DNA of 56,298 nucleotides from Flavobacteriaceae bacterium CG_4_10_14_3_um_filter_33_47 (GCA_002784145.1 PFKE01000061.1:1-56298), one strand, 5' to 3'. Shown: positions 16,755 through 26,621, numbered from the stretch's first letter. Numbers and translations: made by a program. The notes: generated by a model from the sequence alone, not told the origin.

Positions 16755-18137
16755 ATGAAAACGAGAATTACTTTAGTATTGGCTTTATTGTTTTTTGTAA
16801 GCAATACTTCATTTGCTCAACAAGACGAGGAAGCTATGACAAAACTTTCCATATTCCATGAATATGTGAAAGCTAAAAATTTTGATGCAGCTTATCAGCC
16901 TTGGATGGACGTAAGAACAAAATACCCAAAGTTTAATAATGCTATCTATATTGATGGTGAGAAAATTTTGGAACATAAAATTGAAAATTCATCTGGAGCA
17001 GAAAAAGTTGCTTTCCTTGAAGATTTAATGAAAATGTGGAAAGAACGTCAAGAAAATTTTGCAAGTAAAACACCAAAAGGCGAATATGCTGCAAACGCTT
17101 GCCAATTAATGTATGATAATAAAGACCTTTTAAAGAAAACAGACTTAGAAATTTATGAGTGTTTTGATGCTGCATATCAATTGGACAAAGCAACCTTTAC
17201 CAACCCAAAGAGTTTGTACACCTATTTTTCTTTAATGGTAGATCTATATGATGCAGGTAAAAAACCAGCACAAGATTTATTTAATAAATATGATGACGTT
17301 GTAGAAAAAGTTGAAGACGAAGTTAAAAATTACTCAGAAAAACTTAACGTCCTTATCGAAAAAGAAGATGCAGGTACTCCTTTAACCAATAAAGAAGGAA
17401 AACTAAAGAGTTATTATGAGAGCTATTTAAGTGCTTATGATAAAATTGCAAGTAGCATAGATAGTAAGTTAGGAGAAAGAGCCAATTGTGAGAACCTAAT
17501 CCCATTATATCAAAAAGGATTTGAAGACAATAAAACCAATGCTATTTGGTTACAAAGAGCCGCGGGTAAAATGTCTGAAAAAGATTGTACCGATGACCCA
17601 TTGTTCTTTAAATTGGTTAACGCCTATCACGAATTGAGTCCATCAGCAAATTCAGCTTATTATTTAGGTATCTTAAAAGATAAAGAAGGAAAAACTAATG
17701 AAGCTATTGCTTTTTATGAAGAAGCCATTAAACTTGAAACAGATAATTTTAAAAAAGCTAGACTAAACAATAATATTGCGTTAAAGCTAAAAGCTAAAGG
17801 CAATTATGGAAGAGCTAGAAGTTATTTTAGAGAAGCACTAAGGTTAAACCCTTCAAATGGTCACCCTTATTTATCCATAGCTGCTATGTACGCAGCAAGT
17901 GCCAATGATTGTGGTGATAGCAATTTTAATAAAAGAGCTGTATTTTGGTTAGCAGCTGAAGAAGCAAGAAAAGCAGGTAGAGTTGATGCTACTTTAAAAA
18001 GTGCTTCTGCTCAAACCGCAGAAAATTATTTATCAAAAGCACCACAAAAGGCAGAAATTTTTAGTGCAGGAAATTCAGGTCAAACTATTAGTATTGGATG
18101 CTGGATTGGAGCCTCAGTTGTAGTGCCAAAGATTTAA
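16755..18137 (+). CDS. Exported TPR-repeat protein
   Basis: About 460 residues starting at ATG 16755, which gives a clean signal peptide (MKTRITLVLALLFF...SFAQQ); an earlier in-frame ATG at 16728 would add nine charged residues in front and overlap the previous gene. TPR-like helices are evident at about 300-390 of the mature protein (AYYLGILKDKEGKTNEAIAF, then GNYGRARSYFREALRLNPSN). The role is probably protein-protein interaction in the periplasm. Its stop overlaps the lptC start by one base. No specific function can be named. Confidence 0.75.
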   Translation: MKTRITLVLALLFFVSNTSFAQQDEEAMTKLSIFHEYVKAKNFDAAYQPWMDVRTKYPKFNNAIYIDGEKILEHKIENSSGAEKVAFLEDLMKMWKERQENFASKTPKGEYAANACQLMYDNKDLLKKTDLEIYECFDAAYQLDKATFTNPKSLYTYFSLMVDLYDAGKKPAQDLFNKYDDVVEKVEDEVKNYSEKLNVLIEKEDAGTPLTNKEGKLKSYYESYLSAYDKIASSIDSKLGERANCENLIPLYQKGFEDNKTNAIWLQRAAGKMSEKDCTDDPLFFKLVNAYHELSPSANSAYYLGILKDKEGKTNEAIAFYEEAIKLETDNFKKARLNNNIALKLKAKGNYGRARSYFREALRLNPSNGHPYLSIAAMYAASANDCGDSNFNKRAVFWLAAEEARKAGRVDATLKSASAQTAENYLSKAPQKAEIFSAGNSGQTISIGCWIGASVVVPKI

Positions 18138-18691
18138 TGAAAAAAAATAAAAAACATAGTATATTATTCATGGTCACCGTATTTACGATGACCATGTTTT
18201 TTTCATGTAAAAACAACTTTAAAGAGGTTCAAAAAATTGGTATTTCAGAAAATGAACCTATTGGAGTTGCTGAAAATATCAATTTAAAATATACAGACTC
18301 TGGTAAGATTGAAGCCATTCTTTTAAGCCCTAAAATGTTCGATTTTTCCAATAGAGAATTTAAGTTTAGTGAATTTCCTGATGGCATACATCTTACGTTG
18401 TTTGATGATGAGAACCAAAAAAGCACCGTCGTAGCAGATTATGCCATAGTATATAATGAAACCGACTTAATGGATTTACAAGGACAGGTGGTTATTGCTA
18501 CTAAAGATAATGACACCTTGTTTGCTGAACAGTTGTTTTATGACCAGAAAAAAGAGTGGTTATTTACTAACAAGCCTGTAACTTTTAGAACAGGTTTAGA
18601 TTTAATTCACGGCAATGGTTTTGATTCTGATACTAAATTTACCAACGCAGAAGTCCTGGAAATTAATGGGATCATCACCGTTAATGAATAA
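18137..18691 (+). CDS. lptC: LPS export periplasmic lipoprotein LptC
   Basis: A 184-residue protein starting at ATG 18137, which shares its A with the TAA of the TPR gene; a longer frame from 18098 would lack a proper signal. The N terminus is a lipoprotein signal with MFFSC (C24). The body has beta-jellyroll features of LptC/OstA-like proteins: IEAILLSPKMFDF, DYAIVYNETDLMDLQGQVVI and LFAEQLFYDQKKEWLFT. LptC bridges the inner-membrane LPS exporter to LptA. A 28-base near-perfect palindrome lies within its first codons. Confidence 0.85.
   Translation: MKKNKKHSILFMVTVFTMTMFFSCKNNFKEVQKIGISENEPIGVAENINLKYTDSGKIEAILLSPKMFDFSNREFKFSEFPDGIHLTLFDDENQKSTVVADYAIVYNETDLMDLQGQVVIATKDNDTLFAEQLFYDQKKEWLFTNKPVTFRTGLDLIHGNGFDSDTKFTNAEVLEINGIITVNE
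18169..18196. repeat. 28-base near-perfect palindrome inside the lptC 5' end
   Basis: The arms CATGGTCACCGTA and TACGATGACCATG are complementary over 12 of 13 positions with a two-base TT centre. It begins 32 bases after the lptC start codon, where the DNA codes for the hydrophobic signal segment. It could form a strong mRNA hairpin or serve as a dyad protein site, or be coincidental. Confidence 0.6.
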
Positions 18692-18763
18692 TTCAAACAA
18701 TACAGAAACCCCACAAATTTTTTTAAGTATCTTTGTCTTTAATGTATTAAATTTTATACCACG

Positions 18764-18955
18764 ATGCTTGCTAAGTTTTTTCAATACGCCTATTTAATTT
18801 TTGCCGTTTTATTCATATACGATGGTATTTCAAAATGGGGAAATGATACTAATGGATCTTATATTTCTTTAGGATTAGCTGCCTTAGCTATTTTTATGTT
18901 TTTTTTCAGACAAAGGTTCAGAAAAAAATATGATAATAAAGACCAATCCAACTAA
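18764..18955 (+). CDS. Small two-helix membrane protein
   Basis: A 63-residue protein with two predicted membrane helices (about 5-21 and 33-50) and a basic tail (RQRFRKKYDNKD). No family name can be given. It lies between lptC and the CNNM/CorC gene, ending immediately before the latter's ATG, and the packing argues for a real translated gene. Function unknown. Confidence 0.65.
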   Translation: MLAKFFQYAYLIFAVLFIYDGISKWGNDTNGSYISLGLAALAIFMFFFRQRFRKKYDNKDQSN

Positions 18956-20245
18956 ATGAGTTTTGATATTATTATTATACTGGTTTCATTAATATTATCA
19001 GCCTTTTTTTCGGGCATGGAGATTGCCTATGTATCATCCAATAAAATCCATATTGAAATTGAAAAAAAGCAAGACGGATTATTAGCCAAAATCTTAACTA
19101 AGCTCACTTCAAAACCATCTAAATATATTACAACCATGCTTATTGGTAACAACATAGCATTGGTTATTTATGGGTTTTTTATGGGCGATTTGCTAGTTGA
19201 ATGGTTTCAATCCATGTTACCTTTAAACTCTGGATTTCTAAATTATTTATTAACAGATTTAAGTTTATTGTCTCAAACCGTCCTGTCAACTCTAGTTATT
19301 TTAATTACGGCAGAGTTTTTACCTAAAGTATTTTTTCAAATATATGCAAACACGTTAATTAAGGTTTTAGCGTTTCCTGCCTATTTATTTTATATGCTTT
19401 TTACCTTTGTTTCAGATTTTGTTATTTGGATTTCTGACATGCTTTTAAGACAATTTTTTAAAACCGAAGGCGATCAAATTCAATTAGCATTTACCAAGGT
19501 AGAATTAGGAAATTATATCAGTGAACAAATGGAATCTGTGGAAGAAGATGACGAAGTAGATTCTGAAATTCAGATTTTTCAAAATGCACTGGAATTCTCT
19601 GAAGTAAAAGCACGAGAAGTTATGGTGCCAAGAACCGAAATTATAGCGGTTGAAATAAATAGCTCCATAAAAACCCTCAATGCTTTGTTTACAGAAACCG
19701 GCTGTACTAAAATTTTGGTTTATAAAGACACTATTGATGACATTTTAGGGTATGTGCATTCCTTTGAGTTGTTTAAAAAACCAAAGGCCATTAAAGCCAT
19801 CATACTTCCGGTAGAGTTTGTTCCAGAAACCGTATTAATAAAAGATGTGTTAAACGTTCTTATAAAAAAGCGTAAAAGTATAGCCGTAGTTTTAGATGAA
19901 TATGGAGGAACTTCAGGAATTATGACTGTGGAAGATATTGTTGAAGAGTTGTTTGGTGAAATTGAAGACGAACATGATATCGATGATTTAACAGAAGACA
20001 TTATAGACCAAGAAACGTTTAAATTTTCAGCACGTTTAGATGTGGATTATATCAATGAAACCTATAAAATAAACCTTCCAGAAAGCGAAAATTATGAAAC
20101 GCTTGGCGGCTTAATTGTAAATCATACCGAAGAGATTCCACAGCAAAACGAAGTGGTTATCATTGATGCATTTCAATTTACTGTATTAGAGGTTTCAAAC
20201 ACTAAAATTGATATGGTTGAACTTAAACTTTTAAAAGAAGATTAA
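18956..20245 (+). CDS. CNNM/CorC-type hemolysin-family transporter
   Basis: A 429-residue membrane protein. The N-terminal CNNM domain has about four helices (2-22, 60-80, 95-120, 130-160) with SAFFSGMEIAYVSS, the metal-transport signature. CBS-pair segments follow (REVMVPRTEIIAV and VVLDEYGGTSGIMTVEDIVEELFGEIEDE), and a CorC_HlyC domain closes the protein. Relatives act in Mg2+/Co2+ homeostasis; the name hemolysin is historical. GldE of gliding Bacteroidota has the same architecture, so assignment to that subgroup is possible but not decidable here. Confidence 0.88.
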   Translation: MSFDIIIILVSLILSAFFSGMEIAYVSSNKIHIEIEKKQDGLLAKILTKLTSKPSKYITTMLIGNNIALVIYGFFMGDLLVEWFQSMLPLNSGFLNYLLTDLSLLSQTVLSTLVILITAEFLPKVFFQIYANTLIKVLAFPAYLFYMLFTFVSDFVIWISDMLLRQFFKTEGDQIQLAFTKVELGNYISEQMESVEEDDEVDSEIQIFQNALEFSEVKAREVMVPRTEIIAVEINSSIKTLNALFTETGCTKILVYKDTIDDILGYVHSFELFKKPKAIKAIILPVEFVPETVLIKDVLNVLIKKRKSIAVVLDEYGGTSGIMTVEDIVEELFGEIEDEHDIDDLTEDIIDQETFKFSARLDVDYINETYKINLPESENYETLGGLIVNHTEEIPQQNEVVIIDAFQFTVLEVSNTKIDMVELKLLKED

Positions 20246-20304
20246 ATTCATAATCTTTGCATTAATTAAAGTATGTTTCTGTTTTATTATTAAATAGAAA
20301 ATGG

Positions 20305-20312
20305 TATTTTCG
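20305..20312 (+). promoter_or_regulatory. Candidate -7 element upstream of the foldase gene
   Basis: TATTTTCG differs from the Bacteroidetes TAnnTTTG consensus at one position and lies 75 bases upstream of the ATG at 20388. No convincing -33 element is seen. Confidence 0.35.
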
Positions 20313-20387
20313 CGCACAATATTTTTACAATAAACTAAACAAATAAATAACCTTATAACAAAGGTTGTAAAATAATGTAATTTTCAA

Positions 20388-22514
20388 ATGGCAGTTTTAA
20401 ATAAAATCAGACAACGTTCTCTATTTTTAATCATCATTATTGCTCTAGCGCTTTTTTCTTTTGTATTGGCAGATTTATTTAAGGGCGATAATGCATTCTC
20501 TCAAAAATCACAAAATACGGTAGGAACCATTAATGGGAAAGATATTACCCGCGAAGATTTTTTACAAAAAGTTGAGGCAACTCAAAAACAAATGGGGCCT
20601 TCAGCAACCAATACCCAAGTAATGAACAGAGTTTGGGAGCAGGAAGTTAGACAAGCCGTAATGGAAACTCAATTTGAAGAGTTGGGAATTACCGTTGAAA
20701 AAGATCAAATGAGAGATTTACTTAAAAATGCTCTAGCAACAAGTCCCGAGTTTTTAAATGAAGCTGGATTGTTTGATGAAAACAAATTAAACGAATATAT
20801 TATTAATCTAAAAGAAACCTCTACAGCTACCTATCAAGAGTGGATTAATTATGAGAAATCATTAGCATCAAACGCCTTACAACAAAATTATTACAATCTT
20901 GTTAAAGCAGGATTAACAGGAACACTTGAAGAAGGAAAATTAGAGCATAAACTACAAAACAATAAGGTTGATATTAAGTTTGTTCAAATACCTTTTTCCT
21001 CCATACCAGATAGTACTGTTACCGTTTCTAAATCAGAAATCTCAAGTTATATTAAAAAGCATAAAGATATGTATCAAGTTGAAGCTTCAACAGATATTCA
21101 ATATGTGGAGTTTAAAGAAGCCGCAACCGTAGAAGATGAAGAAGACATTAAAGCAGGCTTAACAGCTTTAATAAATGATTATGAAATTTATAATGAAAGT
21201 TCAAAATCAAACGAAACGGTTACAGGGTTTTTAAAGACTGAAGAGAATGAGGCTTTTGTAAATTCAAATTCCGATATAAAATTTGATAATCGTTTTGTAT
21301 TTAAATCTTCATTACCAACAGCTGTTGCGGATAGTATATACCATTTAAATGTAGGCGAAGTATATGGGCCTTACAAAGACAATGGATATTTCAAAGTGTC
21401 AAAGCTTATTGCTGTAAAACAGATTCCAGATTCTGCTAAAGTAAGACACATTTTAATTCCTTATGTTGGTGCAAGAAGTGCTGATGCAACCATAACACAA
21501 ACCGAAGTAGAAGCTAAACAAACAGCCGACAGTATTTTAGGGGTTTTAAAAACAAACAAATCAAAGTTTCCTGAGTTGGTTAAACAATTTTCTTCCGATA
21601 AAGGAAGTATAGAAAAAGAAGGACGATATGACTGGCATCCATATAATACTATGGTACCAGAATTTAATGACTTTGAGTTTGAAGGTAATGTAGGGGATTT
21701 AGGTGTTGTAAAAACCGTTTTCGGGTTTCATATTATTGAAATTGAAGGTCAGAAAGATAAACAAAAAGCGGTTCAGGTAGGAACTATTACCAGAAAAATA
21801 GAACCATCGCAAGAAACTATTGATAAAGTTTTTAGAGAGGCCTCTAATTTTGAAATTGCTCTAGAAAAGAAAGATTTTACATCCTTAGCTGATGAAAGCA
21901 AATATGTGGTTCGTCCGGTAAACAGTATAAAAATTTTAGATGAAAATATCCCTGGAATTGGCAATCAAAGACAAATAGTAAGATGGGCATTTAATAAAGA
22001 TACTAAAGCAGGTAACGTAAAACGTTTTAATATCCCATCAGGATATGCCATAGTTCAATTGGTTGCAAAACATGATGAAGGATTAATGAGTGTTGAAGAA
22101 GCTACCGTTACCGCCATGCCTGTAATTCGTAAAGAGAAAAAATCAAAAATTGTTAGAGACAGGATTAGTGTTACAAATCTTGATGATTTAGCAGCTGCTG
22201 AAAATACAACAGTAAGAACGGCCTTAGCTATCAACATGAAAAACCCAACTATATCCGGTGCAGGAAAAGAACCTTTTGTGGTAGGTGCTGCTTTTGGTCT
22301 TAAAGAAGGACAAACATCAAAATTGATAGACGGTAATAACGGAATTTACATGATTCAGGTTACTAAAATGACTCCAGCGGTTGACTTAGATAATTACCAA
22401 GCTTCGGCCAATCAAGTTGAAAATCAGAAAATGACTGTAGTTACATCAAAATTATACGATGCCTTAAAAGAAGCCGCTGAAATTGAAGATAACAGAGCAA
22501 AAACGGTTGAATAA
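20388..22514 (+). CDS. Membrane-anchored PpiD/SurA-like peptidyl-prolyl isomerase
   Basis: A 708-residue periplasmic foldase anchored by one N-terminal helix (about 10-28, LFLIIIIALALFSFVLADL). A SurA_N-like chaperone region follows (NTVGTINGKDITREDF onward), and a parvulin rotamase domain lies at about 345-450 (KVRHILIPYVG, then DWHPYNTMVPEF and FGFHIIEIEGQ). A second, degenerate rotamase-like region may lie beyond. PpiD-like proteins assist folding of outer-membrane and secreted proteins. It has its own leader region after the CorC-type gene and ends before a bidirectional terminator. Confidence 0.88.
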   Translation: MAVLNKIRQRSLFLIIIIALALFSFVLADLFKGDNAFSQKSQNTVGTINGKDITREDFLQKVEATQKQMGPSATNTQVMNRVWEQEVRQAVMETQFEELGITVEKDQMRDLLKNALATSPEFLNEAGLFDENKLNEYIINLKETSTATYQEWINYEKSLASNALQQNYYNLVKAGLTGTLEEGKLEHKLQNNKVDIKFVQIPFSSIPDSTVTVSKSEISSYIKKHKDMYQVEASTDIQYVEFKEAATVEDEEDIKAGLTALINDYEIYNESSKSNETVTGFLKTEENEAFVNSNSDIKFDNRFVFKSSLPTAVADSIYHLNVGEVYGPYKDNGYFKVSKLIAVKQIPDSAKVRHILIPYVGARSADATITQTEVEAKQTADSILGVLKTNKSKFPELVKQFSSDKGSIEKEGRYDWHPYNTMVPEFNDFEFEGNVGDLGVVKTVFGFHIIEIEGQKDKQKAVQVGTITRKIEPSQETIDKVFREASNFEIALEKKDFTSLADESKYVVRPVNSIKILDENIPGIGNQRQIVRWAFNKDTKAGNVKRFNIPSGYAIVQLVAKHDEGLMSVEEATVTAMPVIRKEKKSKIVRDRISVTNLDDLAAAENTTVRTALAINMKNPTISGAGKEPFVVGAAFGLKEGQTSKLIDGNNGIYMIQVTKMTPAVDLDNYQASANQVENQKMTVVTSKLYDALKEAAEIEDNRAKTVE

Positions 22515-22532
22515 AGACATATAAGATTTATG

Positions 22533-22566
22533 AAAAAGCCTCGAAATTTTTTTTCGAGGCTTTTTT
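22533..22566. terminator. Bidirectional rho-independent terminator
   Basis: AAAAAGCCTCGAAA pairs with TTCGAGGCTTTTT around a T-rich loop, with T runs on one strand and A runs on the other. It lies between the convergent foldase and GHMP kinase genes and can stop transcription from both. Confidence 0.9.
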
Positions 22567-22578
22567 TATTTTGGTAAG

Positions 22579-23490
22579 TTATAAAACCATGTCTTTATAT
22601 GGAATAATCGTTTTAAACCCTTTACTCTTAAAATAAGACGCTGGGTTTTTCTTAGAAGCTACCAATATAAAATCTCCGCCCCAAGCACCTAAACTTTTAA
22701 TGCTTCCTTTAAAATCATTAAATAGCTCCTGTTTGATTGGTTGTTGTTTAATGATTTCTGAGATAAATTCTTCATGAAGTGTTATGAGGGTTTCAAATTC
22801 AGATAAGGTTTTACAAACCATTAATTTATGAGAAATTTTGCTAAGATCATTAAGTACTAATTCATGAGGCTGATTTAGTTTGTATTTCTTAATGCCTTCT
22901 CTGCTGTTTTGTTTTTTATTTAAATAAACAAAATAAAGACACTCTTTAAATGACGGATTAAAATTAACCTCACTTACATATGGTTTTCCATCATTCAATT
23001 GATAACTTATAGGTTTGTTATGCTGTGCACAAGCAATGTCATAACCGCTACCGCCAAAAGTCATTTGTAAAAGTTTATAGGCATCCACATGGGTCCATTG
23101 TGCTAAGTTATTAATTAGTGTTGAAGATGTGCCTAATCCCCAATCTTTTTTAAAATCTAAATGAGTGGATATTTTATAGCCAGTATTTGAATTTAGAAAG
23201 GAAGGATTAAGTTGTTTTATTGATTTAAAAATTTGAATTAATCTTAGAGTTGTGTCATTTGTTTCTTTTGAAAATTCAGAAAAAAGATTATCAATTAAAA
23301 ATCCTTCTTCATACCAAATAGTGCCCTGTTCATCAAAACTTTTCCAAATTAATTTTGGGTAGTCAATAGCTTCAACAACTAATGATTGTCCAAAAGCAGT
23401 AGGAACAGCTAGTGCTACAGCACCATCAAGAACCGCATATTCTCCAGAAATTAATAACTTTCCGTTACTATAATATGTTTTTGTGTTCAA
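22579..23490 (-). CDS. GYDIA-family GHMP kinase
   Basis: A 303-residue small-molecule kinase. The N-terminal ISGEYAVLDGAVALAVPT, the ATP-binding DWGLGTSSTLINNLA and the GGSGYDIACA segment that names the family are visible. It starts 4 bases inside the end of the HMG-CoA reductase gene, so it is translationally coupled to it, and is likely a mevalonate-pathway kinase (mevalonate or phosphomevalonate). Which phosphorylation it performs cannot be decided from sequence. Confidence 0.87.
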   Translation of the reverse strand: MNTKTYYSNGKLLISGEYAVLDGAVALAVPTAFGQSLVVEAIDYPKLIWKSFDEQGTIWYEEGFLIDNLFSEFSKETNDTTLRLIQIFKSIKQLNPSFLNSNTGYKISTHLDFKKDWGLGTSSTLINNLAQWTHVDAYKLLQMTFGGSGYDIACAQHNKPISYQLNDGKPYVSEVNFNPSFKECLYFVYLNKKQNSREGIKKYKLNQPHELVLNDLSKISHKLMVCKTLSEFETLITLHEEFISEIIKQQPIKQELFNDFKGSIKSLGAWGGDFILVASKKNPASYFKSKGFKTIIPYKDMVL

Positions 23491-24809
23491 TTTTTAACTC
23501 TTAAATTTTGTAAAACATTAACAACTTCATTATGCGAAACCGTATGCGTTTTAAAATAATCTATAATAATGGCTTTTTCTTGATCGGTAGCTTGGAATTG
23601 ATTTAAAATATTCATTAAATGCATTTTCATATGACCTTTTTGAATGCCTGTAGTTGTTAGCGATCTTAAGGCTGCAAAATTTTGTGATAGCCCAGCTACG
23701 GCAACAATTTGCATGAGCTCTTTGGCTGAAGGATTATCAAGGAGCTCTAAGGATAATTTCACCAAAGGATGTAGTCCAGTAAGTCCCCCAACAGTTCCAA
23801 GAGCAAGTGGAATTTCCATCCAAAAATAAAACATACCATCTTCTATTTTAGCATGTGTTAAACTGGAGTATGTGCCATTTCTAGAGGCGTAGGCATGAAC
23901 ACCAGCTTCAACCGCTCTAAAATCATTGCCAGTGGCTAATACAACAGCGTCAATGCCATTCATTATTCCTTTGTTATGGGTAACGGCTCTGTATGGTTCT
24001 ACTTCGGCAATGGTTACCGCTTGAATAAATTTGGCAGCAAATTCATCGGGCGAAATAGCATCATCTTCATTCAAATCTTCAATTTTGCAACTCACTTCGG
24101 CACGAACCAGACAATCGGGCACATAATTTGATAAAATACTCATCACTATTTGAATTTGCTTTTCCTCTTCAGAAAACGTTTCGTAAAGCAGAGCGTTATC
24201 TTTAAAAGTCTTTGCAAATTGCTCTAAGCAGGAGTTAATAAAATTGGCTCCCATAGCATCAAGGGTTTCAAAAGACACATGAAGCTGAAAATAGCCTTTT
24301 ATATCTTTTGTTTTATCTCGTAATTCAATGTCCATAATACCGCCGCCACGATTTTCCATGTTTTTGGTAATCGGTTTAACATCTTCAATAAGTTTTGGTT
24401 TTATATAGGTAAAATAAGATTTTAAAGTCTCATAGTTTCCAAAGTACATAAAATGAACTTGACCAATTTTTGTAGTAGATAGCACCATGGTTTTAAAACC
24501 ACCTCTTTGTAACCAAAATTTGGCCGATTTACTGGCAGCAGCAACTACAGAACTTTCTTCAATGGCCATGGGTATGGTGTAAAGCTTATCGTTAATTAAA
24601 AAATTTGGAGCAACACCAAAAGGTAAGTAGTAGTTTGAAATAGTATTTTCTATAAACTCATCATGAAGCTGTTGTAATTTTGTATCACTATTCCAATATT
24701 GTTCTAATATTTGTCTAGCGGTTTCTTTTTTTGAAAAGTGGGTGTTTACAAGCCATTCAATTTTTTTTGACTTTGATAGTTTAGAAAAACCAGAAATCGT
24801 TTTGCTCAT
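23487..24809 (-). CDS. mvaA: Class II (degradative-type) HMG-CoA reductase
   Basis: A 440-residue enzyme that interconverts HMG-CoA and mevalonate. Motifs are MAIEESSVVAAASK, DAMGANFINSCLEQF, the NAD(P)-region ATGNDFRAVEAG and GTVGGLTGLHPLVKL, and the C-terminal catalytic histidine segment KGHMKMHL. Class II enzymes are called degradative, but in Flavobacteriia this one feeds the mevalonate route to isoprenoids, as the coupled GHMP kinase suggests. A TATCTTTG promoter element lies 17 bases upstream of the start codon. Confidence 0.93.
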   Translation of the reverse strand: MSKTISGFSKLSKSKKIEWLVNTHFSKKETARQILEQYWNSDTKLQQLHDEFIENTISNYYLPFGVAPNFLINDKLYTIPMAIEESSVVAAASKSAKFWLQRGGFKTMVLSTTKIGQVHFMYFGNYETLKSYFTYIKPKLIEDVKPITKNMENRGGGIMDIELRDKTKDIKGYFQLHVSFETLDAMGANFINSCLEQFAKTFKDNALLYETFSEEEKQIQIVMSILSNYVPDCLVRAEVSCKIEDLNEDDAISPDEFAAKFIQAVTIAEVEPYRAVTHNKGIMNGIDAVVLATGNDFRAVEAGVHAYASRNGTYSSLTHAKIEDGMFYFWMEIPLALGTVGGLTGLHPLVKLSLELLDNPSAKELMQIVAVAGLSQNFAALRSLTTTGIQKGHMKMHLMNILNQFQATDQEKAIIIDYFKTHTVSHNEVVNVLQNLRVKN

Positions 24810-24826
24810 GAAATTTTTTTATTTGG

Positions 24827-24834
24827 CAAAGATA
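24827..24834 (-). promoter_or_regulatory. Candidate -7 element of the mvaA operon
   Basis: Minus-strand TATCTTTG, an exact TAnnTTTG match, 17 bases upstream of the HMG-CoA reductase ATG. The -33 element is not evident. Confidence 0.5.
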
Positions 24835-25071
24835 CTACAACTTACTTTTAAAAAACAGGAAGCCAAAAATGTTGAAAATAAATTGTATTTAAGTGCTAAT
24901 AATAGATGTTTTTTGCAGAATTTTTAGTAAACTTGAAAAGTTTTATTGAAAAATTAATAATAAAGGCAGATTGACAAGATTATAATAAATTGTGTTTAAA
25001 ATTTAAAGGGTGAATAATCAATAATTAATTTGAAATCAAAACTATAAAAGAAGTGTAAACAAAATTCATAT

Positions 25072-26610
25072 ATGGCATCAACGACATTAGAACCTCACCA
25101 AAAAGAGCTTTTTGGACAACCTACAGGATTGTTTTATTTGTTTTTTACAGAAATGTGGGAGCGTTTTTCATTTTACGGAATGAAAGCACTTCTGATTTTT
25201 TATCTTACAAAATATCACCTGTTTTCTGATGATGCTGGAAATTTACTTATTGGAAGCTATGCTGCATTGGTTTATGCTATCCCAGTTGTAGGTGGTTTTA
25301 TAGCGGATAAGTACTTAGGTTTCAGAAAATCGATAGTTTTTGGAGGGATATTGTTGGTTCTAGGCCATTTGGGAATGGCTTTTGAAGGAAATGCAGCAAC
25401 ACAATCCGTTACAGGAGAAATTGTAAGGGATGATTTTGCACTAGAAATCTTTTATTTGTCTTTGTCCTTTATAATACTTGGTGTAGGATTCTTAAAAGCT
25501 AACATTTCATCCTTAGTAGGTGAGTTATACCATGAAGGGGATAAACGGCGGGACTCAGGTTTCACCATTTTTTACATGGGTATTAATTTGGGATCATTTT
25601 TGGCGACTATTATTTGTGTTTGGTTAGGTGAAACCTACGGCTGGAGTTATGGATTTGCAGCAGCAGGTGTTGGAATGTTTTTTGGACTACTGACATTTAT
25701 TTCAGGAAGGAAGCATTTGCTTGGCAAAGGCGAATCTAATAACCCAGAGTTATTAAATAGAAAGTTTTTGGGAATAAAAACAGAATGGTTAATCTATGGT
25801 ATTAGTGTCATTTCGACCTTGGTTATTTGGCAAATGGTTCAAAGTCATAGTATTGTTCAAAACTTATTGATAATAGCAGGTGCTATTTCATTTGTTTATA
25901 TAGTTTATTATGCCAGTACCCAATTGGATAAAGTAGCTAGGGAACGATTGATAGCTTTAACGGTATTAATAATTTTTACTATCATTTTTTGGGCCTTATT
26001 TGAACAAGCTTACACGTCCTTAAATCTTTTTGCAGATAGAATTTTGGATAGAGGAAATATATCTGCTGGAATGTTTTTAAGTCTTAATGCATTATTTATA
26101 ATTTTGTTAGCACCTGTTTTTGCTTGGTTATGGATTCGTTTAGGAAAATACAATCCAAACACAGCAGTAAAATTTTCAATAGCTTTATTTTTAGTTGGTT
26201 TAGGTTTTGGTTCATTGGTTATGGGTATTCAAACGTCTGAACTTGGTAAAGTAGCCATTTTTTGGTTAGTACTTACATACTTCTTACATACATGTGGTGA
26301 GTTGTGCCTATCGCCGGTTGGGTTATCTGCTGTTACAAAATTGTCACCTGTTAAAATTGTTGGTTTCATGATGGGGGTTTGGTTTTTGGCAACTGCAAGT
26401 TCTGAGTTTATTGCGTCCATTTTAGCAAACATTGCATCTGTTGATACCGTTTTGGGAGAGATACCCGATTTAAATGTTGCCAAACAGAATTATCTAAAAC
26501 TTTTTGAATATCTATTTTATGCAGGTATAATTTTTGGCTTATTGCTTTTAGCAATTTCTCCTTTAATCAAAAAGCTAATGCATGGTGTAGATAAAGAATT
26601 AAATAACTAG
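25072..26610 (+). CDS. POT-family proton-coupled peptide transporter (first copy)
   Basis: A 512-residue, roughly 12-14-helix transporter of the MFS POT/PTR group. The signature TEMWERFSFYGM near 27-38 holds the ExxERF proton-coupling motif; IFYMGINLGSF is the second POT signature. It imports di- or tripeptides with protons. It begins after a 262-base AT-rich stretch and ends 11 bases before a second POT gene. The two are similar in motif layout, so they look like a tandem duplicate with divergent specificity. Confidence 0.9.
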   Translation: MASTTLEPHQKELFGQPTGLFYLFFTEMWERFSFYGMKALLIFYLTKYHLFSDDAGNLLIGSYAALVYAIPVVGGFIADKYLGFRKSIVFGGILLVLGHLGMAFEGNAATQSVTGEIVRDDFALEIFYLSLSFIILGVGFLKANISSLVGELYHEGDKRRDSGFTIFYMGINLGSFLATIICVWLGETYGWSYGFAAAGVGMFFGLLTFISGRKHLLGKGESNNPELLNRKFLGIKTEWLIYGISVISTLVIWQMVQSHSIVQNLLIIAGAISFVYIVYYASTQLDKVARERLIALTVLIIFTIIFWALFEQAYTSLNLFADRILDRGNISAGMFLSLNALFIILLAPVFAWLWIRLGKYNPNTAVKFSIALFLVGLGFGSLVMGIQTSELGKVAIFWLVLTYFLHTCGELCLSPVGLSAVTKLSPVKIVGFMMGVWFLATASSEFIASILANIASVDTVLGEIPDLNVAKQNYLKLFEYLFYAGIIFGLLLLAISPLIKKLMHGVDKELNN

Positions 26611-26621
26611 AACTAAATAAT

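Noticed and set aside
18602-18797. Overlapping short open frames on both strands between lptC and the small membrane protein
   Set aside because: Both run through the end of lptC in other frames and have no motif or start context.
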